Source: Peptococcus niger (lineage in GTDB: Bacteria; Bacillota; Peptococcia; Peptococcales; Peptococcaceae). From it: a stretch of 64,000 nucleotides of DNA. Below are positions 1 through 9,080 of this stretch, piece after piece. Position 1 is the first letter of the stretch, and each line of letters starts with the position of its first letter. Below the pieces are notes generated by a model that saw only the letters and a program-made list of their open reading frames with translations, searched no databases and was not told where the DNA came from. The translations under genes and the position numbers were made by a program. The DNA is taken from contig NZ_FNAF01000003.1 in the NCBI RefSeq assembly GCF_900101835.1, forward strand, positions 178,710 through 242,709, read 5' to 3'.

Positions 1-1
1 C

Positions 2-490
2 GCGCGTCGTAATCTATTGCGAGAAGGGTATCCGGAAGAGGTGCGCCGTAAAAAATTAGCAACACGGTTAGCAAAAATGGCACAAAGCGGTCAGTATAAT
101 TATCCCCGTGCTTTACGCAGAGAGGACAGTGGCAGCGCTTATTTAGCGGCAGCTGAGTTTATTAACCATGCCTTAGGCGCCCTGTTTTTACTAAATGAGC
201 GGTATATGCCGTTTTATAAATGGCGTTTTCGTGCGGCGGTGGACTTGCCGCTTTTGCAACCGGTCGTGAAGGCAGTTTTGGCAATAACTGCCGGGAAAGA
301 TATGGGACCGGAAGGTGAAGCCAAACGTTTACTGATTGAAGAGATTTGTCGTGACATAGGCCGTGCGGCCGCTTTGCGATATCAAGTTCAGATGGCTGAC
401 GATTTTCTAATTCCCTTGGCAGAAAGCTTGGCTGATGGGGTGACAGACGCTTCATTACGTCAATTACCCTTGATGTTTGATCTGGCGTAG
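2..490 (+). CDS. DUF4037-type protein, C-terminal part (5' end outside window)
   Basis: The frame is open to the left window edge, so only about 160 C-terminal residues are seen. A TTG at 17 is in frame but there is no ribosome site before it, so I treat the gene as cut by the window. The pattern of aromatic and basic residues (FLLNERYMPFYKWRF, near residue 60 of the visible part) resembles the C-terminal part of DUF4037 proteins, which carry a nucleotidyltransferase-like fold upstream. The next gene, 10 bp downstream, is a DUF4125 protein, the usual neighbour of DUF4037 in Clostridia. Function is unknown; the family call is from memory of sequence patterns. Confidence 0.6.
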   Translation, partial: ARRNLLREGYPEEVRRKKLATRLAKMAQSGQYNYPRALRREDSGSAYLAAAEFINHALGALFLLNERYMPFYKWRFRAAVDLPLLQPVVKAVLAITAGKDMGPEGEAKRLLIEEICRDIGRAAALRYQVQMADDFLIPLAESLADGVTDASLRQLPLMFDLA

Positions 491-499
491 GAGGCTATC

Positions 500-1090
500 A
501 TGACGGCTAAAGAAAAATTGATTGAAAAAATTATAGACCAGGAATGGTGGTTTTTTTCTCAGGTAGAAGGGATTGACGGACGCGCTGTTTGCCAAGATCG
601 ACCGAAAACATTTCGTCGTATGCGTCGAGCACAACATGCAATTTTTTCAGAAGCGACATTAAATCTACTTTTAAACGATTATTTGGATTATCAAGATCTG
701 GGACGCAATCCGATTGCTGAAAAATATGCTTGGATGATGCGCCAAACAGACCCGACCTATTTTGCCCAGCACTTGGCACCTCAATTGGTCATGCCGTCTC
801 CGGTTAAAGTGGCAGCTATTCAAGAACTGGCTGATTTTTTTGCGCTGGCTCAACAGGAATTTTCACAAGACCGGTTGGCAAGGCAAGTAGAAGGTCGTGT
901 TGAGCAAAGCGGCTACGGCGAAGTATCCAGTTTAGATTATTTGACAGGAGAATTGGAGACCTGGTCCTTGGGGACGCTTTATTCGGCCTTACAAGATATG
1001 CAAAAAATGTCAGCTTCGGGAAGAAACCCTGTCCTTGAGATTGTGCGCAATACCGTAAAAGATTTTAAAGGGGCAAGATCCGATGGATAA
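500..1090 (+). CDS. DUF4125 family protein
   Basis: A 196-residue soluble protein with no signal peptide. The N-terminal half has the DUF4125 pattern: a leading 'EWWFFSQV', then 'DRPKTFRRMRRAQ' around residues 32-45 and 'NPIAEKYAWMMRQTDP' around 70-85. The ATG at 500 follows a good GGAGG at about 489-493, which overlaps the stop of the upstream DUF4037 gene. The 3' end overlaps the MerR gene by 8 bp, so the three genes are almost certainly one transcript. No enzymatic role is known to me for this family. Confidence 0.7.
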   Translation: MTAKEKLIEKIIDQEWWFFSQVEGIDGRAVCQDRPKTFRRMRRAQHAIFSEATLNLLLNDYLDYQDLGRNPIAEKYAWMMRQTDPTYFAQHLAPQLVMPSPVKVAAIQELADFFALAQQEFSQDRLARQVEGRVEQSGYGEVSSLDYLTGELETWSLGTLYSALQDMQKMSASGRNPVLEIVRNTVKDFKGARSDG

Positions 1091-1916
1091 GGACAACTAC
1101 TACTCCATAGGCCAAGTGGCGGAGCTTTGCCAAATTTCAAGAAAGACCTTGCGCTATTATGAAAAAATAGGTTTATTGATACCGGATAAAGTTGCTGATA
1201 ACGGTTACCGTTATTATGATGAAAGCACGCTTTTAACCTTGCCGGTCATTCGCTATTATAAGCAAATGGGTTTTAAGCTGGATGAGATTAAGGAACTGGT
1301 CAATGGTGCCCCTTTCAGTACCTTATCTTATGAATTTACCGGTAAACTTAATGAGCATCGGGCACGTGAATGGGAATTATCGCGGATGAAACATTTTATC
1401 AGCGACTGGTTGGAACTAATTGTGGAAGCCCAAATGGTGATTGAGGAACATTTAACCGATGTGACCCTAAAAGTACTCCCACAACGAACCTATTACGCCA
1501 TGCCCTATGCCTTTCATTATGATTACCGAAAAGCGTTGATCAATATTCCATTTAACAATGGCATTGAAAATTTGAACAATCATATTACAGGCCCGGTGTG
1601 CATGTATTTTTCATCGGCTGAGGATAAAGCCGCAGGACGGGCGACGGATTGTTTGGTGGTTCAGGAAGCCTATAAAGAAGTGCCAAAAGTACATTCATTT
1701 ACCTTCCCGGCAGGTGTCTATGCGAGTATTTATCATATTGGTGATTTTAATCATTTGTCGGAGACTTATTGTAAGCTAAATCAATGGGTAGAAACGCATG
1801 ATTATGATGCTGAAGCAGATGTTTTTGAACGATATGTCGTGGATTACTGGACAACGGAGCAAGCAGATTTGTACGTGACTGAGTTATTAATTCGTGTTCA
1901 CAAGCACAGGTCATAA
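1083..1916 (+). CDS. MerR family transcriptional regulator with effector-binding domain
   Basis: A 277-residue regulator. Residues 7-75 form a MerR winged helix-turn-helix (SIGQVAELCQISRKTLRYYE, then GLLIPDKVADNGYRYY). A short coiled linker (about 85-125) follows, then a C-terminal GyrI-like/BltR-type effector region (about 130-277) with many aromatic residues, typical of binding hydrophobic or cationic ligands. Family members distort the spacer of their target promoter on ligand binding. It overlaps the DUF4125 gene, so it probably controls its own three-gene operon. The ligand cannot be told from sequence. Confidence 0.85.
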   Translation: MDKDNYYSIGQVAELCQISRKTLRYYEKIGLLIPDKVADNGYRYYDESTLLTLPVIRYYKQMGFKLDEIKELVNGAPFSTLSYEFTGKLNEHRAREWELSRMKHFISDWLELIVEAQMVIEEHLTDVTLKVLPQRTYYAMPYAFHYDYRKALINIPFNNGIENLNNHITGPVCMYFSSAEDKAAGRATDCLVVQEAYKEVPKVHSFTFPAGVYASIYHIGDFNHLSETYCKLNQWVETHDYDAEADVFERYVVDYWTTEQADLYVTELLIRVHKHRS

Positions 1917-1921
1917 AGGGG

Positions 1922-1950
1922 GCCCTGTTTTAGTACACAGGGCGTTGTTT
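1922..1950 (+). terminator. probable terminator of the DUF4037/DUF4125/MerR operon
   Basis: A 7-bp stem (GCCCTGT 1922-1928 with ACAGGGC 1937-1943) with an 8-nt loop is followed by the T-rich run GTTGTTTG. It begins 6 bp after the MerR stop. The T tract is broken by Gs, so efficiency is uncertain. Confidence 0.5.
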
Positions 1951-2065
1951 GCCGGTTGGGTCATAGCAGAATGTAACAAATGTGTACAGAAAGTAACGAA
2001 AACAATCCTTTTGTGAAAATTATCGAACTTTTAAAATAAAGATACTTGATTCATTGTTGTTTTAA

Positions 2066-2094
2066 TTGAGTTTTTTAAAAAATAGTTGCATAAT
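2066..2094 (+). promoter_or_regulatory. sigma-A type promoter of the nuo operon
   Basis: TTGAGT (2066-2071), a 17-bp spacer and CATAAT (2089-2094) lie 50 bp before nuoA in a strongly AT-rich stretch. The spacing is ideal and both boxes are one or two bases from consensus. The rest of 1951-2144 holds no gene; it is AT-rich leader DNA. Confidence 0.65.
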
Positions 2095-2144
2095 AAATAG
2101 TAATTAAAGGCACAAGCGTGTGCTTAAGAATGGAGGAGTAAAAG

Positions 2145-2504
2145 GTGAACGTAGAATTATGGACCGCCCTCTTATTTCTGGGCTTGGCTGTTTTTTTGTG
2201 TGCTGCCGGTATCGGGGTCAGCTTGCTTTTAAGCCCCCACTACTATAAGCCACAGGGACAGTATGAAGCTTTTGAATGCGGCGTCGATACCGAAGGCACC
2301 GGCTGGGTGCAGTTTAAGGTCAGCCATTTTCTGTATGCGCTGATTTTCTTACTGTTCGATATTGAAGCCCTGTTTTTCTTTCCCATCGCCCTGATATTTA
2401 AAGATATCGGTCTCTTGCCACTTGTGGCAGCGGTGGTATTCTTGCTGGTAATTTGTTTGGGACTTTGGTATGAATGGAAAGAAGGTGCACTGGAATGGAG
2501 CTAA
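2145..2504 (+). CDS. nuoA: NADH-quinone oxidoreductase subunit A
   Basis: A 119-residue membrane subunit of respiratory complex I (ND3 homologue). It has three predicted membrane helices (about 5-28, 62-82, 90-110) and the conserved loop 'YEAFECGVD' (about 41-49) that touches the quinone site and the NuoD/NuoH interface. Translation starts at GTG 2145 behind GGAGG (2132-2136). It is the first gene of an eleven-gene operon in the canonical order A-B-C-D-H-I-J-K-L-M-N; its end overlaps the start of nuoB. Confidence 0.96.
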   Translation: MNVELWTALLFLGLAVFLCAAGIGVSLLLSPHYYKPQGQYEAFECGVDTEGTGWVQFKVSHFLYALIFLLFDIEALFFFPIALIFKDIGLLPLVAAVVFLLVICLGLWYEWKEGALEWS

Positions 2505-3055
2505 AAACCTCTGACGGCTGGTCTGACTCAACACGGGTCGAACCGACGCCGGGTCTTGATCATTTGGATGAAGCAACGCGTGCCGAGCTGGATCGCTCAG
2601 TGATTTTAACCACCCTGGATGCGCTGATGGATCAGGGCCGGGCACGCTCATTTTGGCCGGTAACGATGGGGCTGGCCTGCTGTGCAATTGAAATGATGGC
2701 TTGCGGCGGGGCGCGCTTTGACTTGGCGCGGTTTGGCTATGAAGTTTTCCGCCCGTCTCCGCGGCATTCAGACTTAATGATTGTGGCGGGAACGGTGACA
2801 AAGCGTTTGGCGCCGGTTGTTAAAAGGGTTTATGAACAAATGCCGGAACCGAAATATGTCATTGCGATGGGCAACTGTGCCATTTCCGGTGGTCCTTTCG
2901 CCGGCAGTTATGCGGTGGCGGACGGTTGCGACTGGATGATTCCGGTGGATGTGTATTTGCCAGGTTGTCCGCCGCGTCCGGAGGCCCTTTTGGATGCCTG
3001 CTTGAAGTTACGGGAGCGCGTGCTGGATGAGAAAGCGGCAAAGGAGGAGAGGTAA
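2495..3055 (+). CDS. nuoB: NADH-quinone oxidoreductase subunit B
   Basis: The peripheral-arm subunit that carries iron-sulfur cluster N2, the last carrier before quinone. The four cluster ligands are visible: the twin cysteines in '[14 protein letters not shown]' (about 60-73), one in 'MGNCAISGG' and one in 'LPGCPPRPE'. I place the start at ATG 2495, with AAGGTG 8 bp upstream, giving 186 residues; an in-frame ATG at 2474 would add seven residues but has no ribosome site. The start overlaps the end of nuoA, and the stop abuts nuoC, implying translational coupling. Confidence 0.96.
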   Translation: MELKTSDGWSDSTRVEPTPGLDHLDEATRAELDRSVILTTLDALMDQGRARSFWPVTMGLACCAIEMMACGGARFDLARFGYEVFRPSPRHSDLMIVAGTVTKRLAPVVKRVYEQMPEPKYVIAMGNCAISGGPFAGSYAVADGCDWMIPVDVYLPGCPPRPEALLDACLKLRERVLDEKAAKEER

Positions 3056-3478
3056 GTGACTTTAGATCAGCAGTTTGGAGCACTGACTGCCGTTGAGACA
3101 CCTGGTGTCAATCCGACTTATCTCTGCTCACGCGACGATTTGGTGGAGACGGTGACCGCCTTAAAGGCAGCGCTGACGCCCTTGTTTTTGGTGGATGTGA
3201 CGGCTCTGGAACGTGAAGAGGATTTGTGCGGGATTTATCATTTTATGAACTTAAATGATTATATTATTTTTCGCGTGGTTGTCCCGATGGCAAAAGATGA
3301 CTTGCATTTGCCGACCATAAGCGACATTTACCCGGCAGCCAATGAGATGGAACGGGAAGTTTATGACCTTTTCGGTATTGTCTACGATAATCACCCGAAC
3401 TTGAAGCGAATCCTTTGTGCCGATGACTTTGAAGGGCACCCTTTGCGCAAAGATTACGTCTCCAATACGCGCGATTAA
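3056..3478 (+). CDS. nuoC: NADH-quinone oxidoreductase subunit C (30 kDa)
   Basis: A 140-residue peripheral subunit of the quinone module. The C-terminal family signature is present: 'EREVYDLFGIVYDNHPN' around 99-115, then 'HPLRKDY'. It is short for NuoC, missing some of the N-terminal region seen in proteobacteria, as is usual in Firmicutes. Translation starts at GTG 3056, directly after the nuoB stop, with AAGGAGGAGAGG upstream. It is not fused to NuoD. Confidence 0.94.
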   Translation: MTLDQQFGALTAVETPGVNPTYLCSRDDLVETVTALKAALTPLFLVDVTALEREEDLCGIYHFMNLNDYIIFRVVVPMAKDDLHLPTISDIYPAANEMEREVYDLFGIVYDNHPNLKRILCADDFEGHPLRKDYVSNTRD

Positions 3479-3493
3479 AGGAGGGATGAGGAG

Positions 3494-4699
3494 ATGAAAG
3501 AAAATCTGTCAATGCACGACAGGGCTCAGATGAGCGAAGCGGATATGGAAACGGCCTTACGTGAGCAGCAAGAGGCCTTGCGTGATGTTGCCGAGACCTA
3601 CCATCCGTCGGAGCCTTTTGTTTTCAACTTAGGCCCTCAACACCCTTCAACCCACGGGGTTTTTCGGGCCCGGATGAAAATGGACGGGGAACATGTCCTT
3701 GAGGTGGATAACATCATTGGTTATTTGCACCGGGGGATTGAAAAGATTGCCGAGCAGAAAACCTGGGCACAATTCACACCTTATACGGACAGGATGGACT
3801 ATTTGGCGCCGATTCTGAATGAATGGGGCTACCTGATGGGCGTGGAGAAGCTCATGAACATTACGGTGCCTGAACGCGGTGAATATGTTCGTGTGATTTT
3901 GGGTGAACTGCAGCGCGTGGCCAATCACTTGGTCTATTTGGCTTCTTTTGCCCTGGACCTAAACGGGTATACGGCCTGGATGTACATGTTCCGCGAACGT
4001 GAAAAAATCTTAGATATTTTAGAAGCCTATTCGGGCAGCCGGATGAACAACCACGCCTTGCGCATCGGTGGTGCACCAACGCCCTTGCCGGATGGCATGG
4101 TGGAAATGATTACCGATTGGCTGGACGGCTATCCCCAGGCCATGAAAGATTTTGCCAATGTGGTCCACGGGAATGAAATTTTCCAAGCACGGACACAAAA
4201 TGTCGGTATCATAGATGTAGAGACTTGCATGAAATACTCTGTCGGCGGGGCCAACCTGCGTGCCGCCGGTAAACCGGCAGACTTGCGCAAGGACCGCCCC
4301 TACAGCATTTACGATCGGTTTGATTTCAAGGTGATCACCGGCAAGCAAGGGGACGCTTTTGACCGCTACATGGTGCGGTATTATGAAATGGAAGAATGCT
4401 GTAAGATCATTCGCCAAGCTTTGGAACAAATGCCCAAAGAAGGGCCGACCATGGCCAAGGTGCCAAAAATGATTAAGGTGCCCAAGGGCGAGGTCTACGC
4501 TCAGATTGAAGGGGCTAAAGGCTGGCTCGGTTACTATATTGTTTCCGATGGTGGCATGAAACCTTACCGCATCCGTCTGCACGCACCAAGTGTTATGAGC
4601 TTGTTTGCCCTTCCGGGCATTGTGGACGGCATGCTCTTGCAGGACTATATTACGTCCTTGGCCAGTATTGACATCGTTTTAGGCGAAGTGGACCGTTAG
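3494..4699 (+). CDS. nuoD: NADH-quinone oxidoreductase subunit D (49 kDa)
   Basis: A 401-residue subunit related to the large subunit of [NiFe] hydrogenases; with NuoB and NuoH it forms the quinone-binding cavity. The hallmark 'NLGPQHPSTHGVFR' lies at about 45-58 and includes the quinone-binding histidine. 'GYLHRGIEK' follows at about 76-84. ATG 3494 is preceded by GGAGGG at about 3480 and a second AG-rich site; ATG 3512 is an alternative. The first 30 residues are charged and not conserved. Confidence 0.96.
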   Translation: MKENLSMHDRAQMSEADMETALREQQEALRDVAETYHPSEPFVFNLGPQHPSTHGVFRARMKMDGEHVLEVDNIIGYLHRGIEKIAEQKTWAQFTPYTDRMDYLAPILNEWGYLMGVEKLMNITVPERGEYVRVILGELQRVANHLVYLASFALDLNGYTAWMYMFREREKILDILEAYSGSRMNNHALRIGGAPTPLPDGMVEMITDWLDGYPQAMKDFANVVHGNEIFQARTQNVGIIDVETCMKYSVGGANLRAAGKPADLRKDRPYSIYDRFDFKVITGKQGDAFDRYMVRYYEMEECCKIIRQALEQMPKEGPTMAKVPKMIKVPKGEVYAQIEGAKGWLGYYIVSDGGMKPYRIRLHAPSVMSLFALPGIVDGMLLQDYITSLASIDIVLGEVDR

Positions 4700-4710
4700 G
4701 AGGTGGCAAA

Positions 4711-5751
4711 ATGCTCAATAATTTATTCATCAATATGGGTGGCGCCATCTCCGAGTGGATTGTAGGACTGGGCGGTTCTCAAATGTTGGGAGACTGGATC
4801 GTCCGCATCCTGGCAGCGGTGGTCATTCTGGTATTTTTGCTGTGCAATGTTATCGTATTGGTTTATCTGGAACGTAAATTTTCCGGCTTTTACCAAGAGC
4901 GCCTTGGTCCGAACCGTGTGGGCCCGGCCGGTATTTTCCAGCTTTTTATGGATATTTTAAAGCTGGTCAGTAAAAACACCTACACCCCTAAAAATGTAGA
5001 TAAGCTCCTGTACAACTTGGTGCCCTTGGTGGTCTTTATCCCCACCATGCTGTGCTTTATGGTCCTCCCCTTCGGGGCAGGCATGAGCATGGTAGACAGT
5101 GATGTAGGCCTACTCTTTTATTTTGCCGTCAGCGGGTTGACCACCTTTATTTTGTTGACCAGCGGCTGGGCGGCCAATAATAAGTACACCCTTATGGGTG
5201 GGATGCGGGCCACGCTGCAAATGATTTCTTATGAAATTCCGCTGATTTTTTCCGTCATCGGTATTGTGATGATTTGCGGCAGCATGAACTTAAATGAAAT
5301 CGTTCAAAATCAGATTGACCACGGTTGGTTCATTTGGCGTCAACCGCTGGCCTTCATCATTTTCCTGGTGGCCTCAACCGCTGAAATGAACCGAAATCCC
5401 TTTGACCTTCCGGAAGGGGAACAGGAACTGGTTGCCGGTTATCAAACCGAGTATTCCGGTATGCGGTTTGCCTTCATGTATTTAGGGGAATACGTTGCCC
5501 TCTTGGCCATGTGCTGGCTTTCTGCCGTTCTCTTCCTGGGCGGCTGGCACGGACCGATTTTGCCGGGCTGGATCTGGATCATCATCAAGACCTACGTCTT
5601 TGTATTCATCAATATGTGGATCAGATGGACCTATCCGCGTATTCGCATTGACCACTTAATGAAATTAAACTGGAAAGTGCTGATTCCCTTGGCCATTGCC
5701 AATATGACCATTACCGGCATCGCGCTTAGACTTGTACAGACATTAGCGTAA
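4711..5751 (+). CDS. nuoH: NADH-quinone oxidoreductase subunit H
   Basis: A 346-residue integral membrane subunit (ND1 homologue) with about eight helices, which forms the entrance to the quinone chamber and links the arms of complex I. Visible signatures are 'ERLGPNRVGPAG' (about 63-74) and 'AEMNRNPFDLPEGEQELVAG' (about 225-244), the loop rich in acidic residues that couples quinone chemistry to proton pumping. The ribosome site is TAGGAGGTGG, 8 bp before ATG 4711. Confidence 0.96.
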   Translation: MLNNLFINMGGAISEWIVGLGGSQMLGDWIVRILAAVVILVFLLCNVIVLVYLERKFSGFYQERLGPNRVGPAGIFQLFMDILKLVSKNTYTPKNVDKLLYNLVPLVVFIPTMLCFMVLPFGAGMSMVDSDVGLLFYFAVSGLTTFILLTSGWAANNKYTLMGGMRATLQMISYEIPLIFSVIGIVMICGSMNLNEIVQNQIDHGWFIWRQPLAFIIFLVASTAEMNRNPFDLPEGEQELVAGYQTEYSGMRFAFMYLGEYVALLAMCWLSAVLFLGGWHGPILPGWIWIIIKTYVFVFINMWIRWTYPRIRIDHLMKLNWKVLIPLAIANMTITGIALRLVQTLA

Positions 5752-5764
5752 GGAGGTGCTTCTT

Positions 5765-6352
5765 TTGTACGGTACAGGACTCTTAAAAGGACTGGCGGTA
5801 ACGATACGGCACTTCTTTTTGCCGAAGTTCACGGAGCAATATCCTGAAGAACGACCGAATCTGTCACCAGCCAGCCATGGTTTCTTTGAGTACGATTACG
5901 ACAAATGCATTGCGTGTCGGCTTTGCGAACGCGCATGCCCGAATAAAGTCATCCATATTGAGACGGAAAAAGACGAAAACAACAAAAATAAAGTCACCGG
6001 TTACGATATGGATATATCTTATTGCTTGTTCTGTGGGCTGTGTATTGAAGCATGCCCAACCAAAGCCCTGATGAACGCACAAAATTTTGAAACAACCGTT
6101 TATCATCGGAAAAATACCCACTATGATTTTCTGTCGCCCGTTCCGCATGAAATGAATGAAAAATTTGATGCGGTGCAGGCCGCCTATCTTGAGAAGCATC
6201 CGCCAAAAGTGTCTGTTGCTAGGCCTAAGGCTGAAAAACCGGCACCTGACCCGAATGCGCCGAAGCCCAAACCAAAACCGGCGCCGAAACCGGCCGATGC
6301 AGATGCAGCGGCTGAAAAACCGGCACCGACAGCTGAGAAGGAGGGAGAATAA
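5765..6352 (+). CDS. nuoI: NADH-quinone oxidoreductase subunit I (2x[4Fe-4S])
   Basis: A ferredoxin-like subunit that carries clusters N6a and N6b. The two CxxCxxCxxxCP motifs are 'CIACRLCERACP' (about 44-55) and 'CLFCGLCIEACP' (about 83-94). I choose TTG 5765 as the start because AGGAGG (5751-5756) sits 8 bp upstream; a GTG at 5756 lies inside that ribosome site. The protein has 195 residues, longer than the usual 140-165, because of a C-terminal tail of about 50 residues made almost only of Pro, Lys, Ala and Glu. nuoJ starts on the overlapping TAATG. Confidence 0.95.
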   Translation: MYGTGLLKGLAVTIRHFFLPKFTEQYPEERPNLSPASHGFFEYDYDKCIACRLCERACPNKVIHIETEKDENNKNKVTGYDMDISYCLFCGLCIEACPTKALMNAQNFETTVYHRKNTHYDFLSPVPHEMNEKFDAVQAAYLEKHPPKVSVARPKAEKPAPDPNAPKPKPKPAPKPADADAAAEKPAPTAEKEGE

Positions 6353-6861
6353 TGACATCAACCATTTCTCCCGCATTATTTTACTTTTTTGCGGTGATTA
6401 TGATTGCCAGTGCTTTGGGCATGGCGGTATCGCGTAATTTGTTCCGCACGGCGCTCTTGATGCTGGTGACCTTCGCTTCAGTGGCCGGCATATACGCCAG
6501 CATGCACGAACGGTTTTTAGCGGTGGCCCAGCTTTTGGTTTACGTTGGCGCCATTACCATCCTGATGATTTTTGGGATCATGCTGACCAAAAGTTACGGC
6601 GTTCGCACCCTGACCAACCCCTTTTCGAGAACCGCCATTGGCGGTGGGGTGATTGCCGCCGGGCTTTGCTTTGTGGTGAGCATGTGCATTCGCATTCTGC
6701 CGGCTGTACCGGCAGGGCCGATTGCGGTGCCTTCGGTTTACCACATTGGCATCAGTCTTTTCGGGGTACACATTTTGGCGACGGAATTGGCTGCTATTTT
6801 GCTTCTGGTAGCGATGATTGGCGCCTTGATGATTACAGAAAAGGAGGATGATGCGAAATGA
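6352..6861 (+). CDS. nuoJ: NADH-quinone oxidoreductase subunit J
   Basis: A 169-residue membrane subunit (ND6 homologue) with five predicted helices. The conserved 'LLVYVGAITILMIFGIM' helix (about 62-78) contains the pi-bulge region implicated in coupling. ATG 6352 overlaps the nuoI stop (TAATG) and its 3' end overlaps nuoK by ATGA, so translation of the I-J-K group is coupled. Confidence 0.95.
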   Translation: MTSTISPALFYFFAVIMIASALGMAVSRNLFRTALLMLVTFASVAGIYASMHERFLAVAQLLVYVGAITILMIFGIMLTKSYGVRTLTNPFSRTAIGGGVIAAGLCFVVSMCIRILPAVPAGPIAVPSVYHIGISLFGVHILATELAAILLLVAMIGALMITEKEDDAK

Positions 6862-7166
6862 TCGGATTAACACATTACCTTTTCTTAGCGCTTCTGCTTT
6901 TCTGCATCGGGCTTTTTATCGCCTTATCCAGACGGAACCCCATCGGTGTTTTGATGGGCATTGAATTAATGCTCAATGCTGTCAATATTAACCTGGTGGC
7001 TTTTAACCGGTTTCTAAATCCGGAAGTGGCTGTTGGCTATGTTTTTGTGCTGTTGATTATGGTGGTTGCCGCTGCCGAAGTGGCTGTTGGTTTGGCCATC
7101 ATTCTGAAGAACTATCGCGAACGCGGTCGTTCAGATCTCAGCGACATCAACTGGTTGAAGTGGTAA
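6858..7166 (+). CDS. nuoK: NADH-quinone oxidoreductase subunit K
   Basis: A 102-residue three-helix subunit (ND4L, MrpC-like). The conserved acidic residues of the proton path are in 'MGIELMLNAVNIN' (about 32-44) and 'AAAEVAVGLAI' (about 73-83). It starts with the ATGA overlap from nuoJ; GGAGGATG lies just upstream. Confidence 0.96.
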   Translation: MIGLTHYLFLALLLFCIGLFIALSRRNPIGVLMGIELMLNAVNINLVAFNRFLNPEVAVGYVFVLLIMVVAAAEVAVGLAIILKNYRERGRSDLSDINWLKW

Positions 7167-7184
7167 GGGAGGAGGAGAAGAATA

Positions 7185-9080
7185 ATGACTGAAGCATCTT
7201 GGTTTTGGATTTATCTCGCTTGGCTGCTGCCAATTATTCCCCTTGCCGTTTTTGCCGTAACCGGGCTTTTCACCCAAAAGAGCAAACCGCTCACCATTGG
7301 GTTGGTCATTGCCGGTTTTGCAGTTGACGTTGTGATTGCGATTGGCATCGCTTATGAAGTTTACGTGCAAAAAGCGGTTACCATGACATCGCCTATTGAA
7401 TATGCGCTGACATGGATTCAAATTCCGGGGATTACCATTGATCTCGGTGTTTTAATGGACCCGCTGACAGCGATGATGTTGTTTGTGGTAACGGTGATTT
7501 CCTTGCTGGTAGCCATTTATTCCATTGGTTACATGGAAGGGGACCCGGGAACACCGCGTTTTTTCACCTACCTGTCGATTTTTGTGGCCTCCATGCTGAT
7601 CTTGGTTTTGGCCAACAACTATTTCATGATTTTCATTGGTTGGGAACTGGTGGGGCTGTGCTCCTACTTGCTCATCGGTTTTTACTACCAAACGTTCAGC
7701 GCGGCTGCCGCCAGTCAAAAAGCATTTTTGTTTAACCGTATTGCCGACTTCGGCTTTATGGTCGGCTTCTTTATGCTCTATGCCTTCTTTGGCACCTTTA
7801 ACTTTACTGAGCTGGCTGAAAAAATTCCCGCTGAACAGGGAACGCTTTTCATTACTGTTGCGGCCATCCTGGTCTTCGTCGGGCCCATCGGTAAAAGTGC
7901 TCAATTCCCCTTCCACGTGTGGCTGCCGGATGCCATGGAAGGGCCCACGCCGGTTTCTGCATTAATCCATGCGGCAACGATGGTTGCTGCCGGGGTTTAC
8001 CTGCTGAGCCGTCAGTTTGTACTCTTTTCCGCCTCTACCGCAGCGATGACTGTGGTTATGGCCATCGGTGGCTTTACAGCCATCTTTGCGGCCTCCATGG
8101 CCTTGGTTAACAATGACATTAAGCGGGTTCTGGCCTTTTCAACGCTGAGCCAGCTGGGCTATATGGTCATGGCCGTCGGCTTAGGGTCAATGACCGCGGC
8201 CATGTTCCACTTGGGCACCCACGCCTTCTTCAAAGCCCTGCTCTTCTTAGGCGCCGGCTGCATTATCCATGTGGTGGGCTCTAATGATATGGCCTTTATG
8301 GGCGGCTTGCGTAAGCATATGCCCAAAACGACCTGGACCTTTATGATTGGGACCCTGGCCTTGTGCGGGATTGTCCCCTTTGCCGGCTTCTGGTCAAAAG
8401 ATGAAATCATCGCTACGGCCTTTACCAACGGCCATTATATATCCTTTGTGGTGGCAGAAGTGGTGGCCTTTATGACCTCCTTCTACATGTTCCGCCTGGT
8501 CTTCCGGACCTTCTTCGGCGAAAACAAAACGGATAAGAGCCGGCATTTGCATGAATGCCCGGCAACGATGACCACTCCGCTGATCATCCTGGCGGTATTC
8601 GCCATTTTCGGCGGCTTTGTAGGCGCCCCCTTTATTCAAAATGGTTTCGCGTCCTATATTTTTTACGGACAGGCGCATCATCCGGAAGCGAATTGGTTTG
8701 TCATCACCGTTTCAACCCTTATGGCTTTCGGCGGGATTTTCCTGGCCTACCTGGTTTATTACAAGAAAACCATTTCCGCTGCAGCTGTTGCCCAGCGTTT
8801 CAGCGGCATTTATACCATCCTGTACAATCGGTACTATGTGGACGAATTTTACGGCTGGGTTTTCCATCAGCTCGTACTCGGCTTTTCCAAGTTCTGCAAG
8901 TTCTTTGATGAAGTCATCATTGACGGTTTCCTCGACTTCTTGACAGTGGTAACCAAGTGGAGCGGGTCGAAATTGCGTCGCACAGAGACCGGGAATCTAC
9001 AGACCTATGCTCTGGTCATGTTTGCTGCTGTGATCATCTTGGTCCTGTGGAAAGCTATTCCGATGTTGGGAGGGATATAA
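7185..9080 (+). CDS. nuoL: NADH-quinone oxidoreductase subunit L
   Basis: The largest antiporter-like proton-pumping subunit (ND5/MrpA type), 631 residues with about 16 membrane helices and a long lateral helix near the C terminus. Visible motifs are 'GWELVGLCSYLLIGFYY' (about 149-165) with the functional glutamate, and 'PFHVWLPDAMEGPTPVSALIH' (about 242-262) with the broken helix. The start ATG 7185 follows a GGGAGGAGG site. It abuts nuoM without a gap. Confidence 0.96.
   Translation: MTEASWFWIYLAWLLPIIPLAVFAVTGLFTQKSKPLTIGLVIAGFAVDVVIAIGIAYEVYVQKAVTMTSPIEYALTWIQIPGITIDLGVLMDPLTAMMLFVVTVISLLVAIYSIGYMEGDPGTPRFFTYLSIFVASMLILVLANNYFMIFIGWELVGLCSYLLIGFYYQTFSAAAASQKAFLFNRIADFGFMVGFFMLYAFFGTFNFTELAEKIPAEQGTLFITVAAILVFVGPIGKSAQFPFHVWLPDAMEGPTPVSALIHAATMVAAGVYLLSRQFVLFSASTAAMTVVMAIGGFTAIFAASMALVNNDIKRVLAFSTLSQLGYMVMAVGLGSMTAAMFHLGTHAFFKALLFLGAGCIIHVVGSNDMAFMGGLRKHMPKTTWTFMIGTLALCGIVPFAGFWSKDEIIATAFTNGHYISFVVAEVVAFMTSFYMFRLVFRTFFGENKTDKSRHLHECPATMTTPLIILAVFAIFGGFVGAPFIQNGFASYIFYGQAHHPEANWFVITVSTLMAFGGIFLAYLVYYKKTISAAAVAQRFSGIYTILYNRYYVDEFYGWVFHQLVLGFSKFCKFFDEVIIDGFLDFLTVVTKWSGSKLRRTETGNLQTYALVMFAAVIILVLWKAIPMLGGI

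Noticed and set aside
4019..4582. Long minus-strand frame inside nuoD and similar long antisense frames in other GC-rich genes
   Set aside because: They mirror conserved genes on the opposite strand, lack ribosome sites and have no family features.
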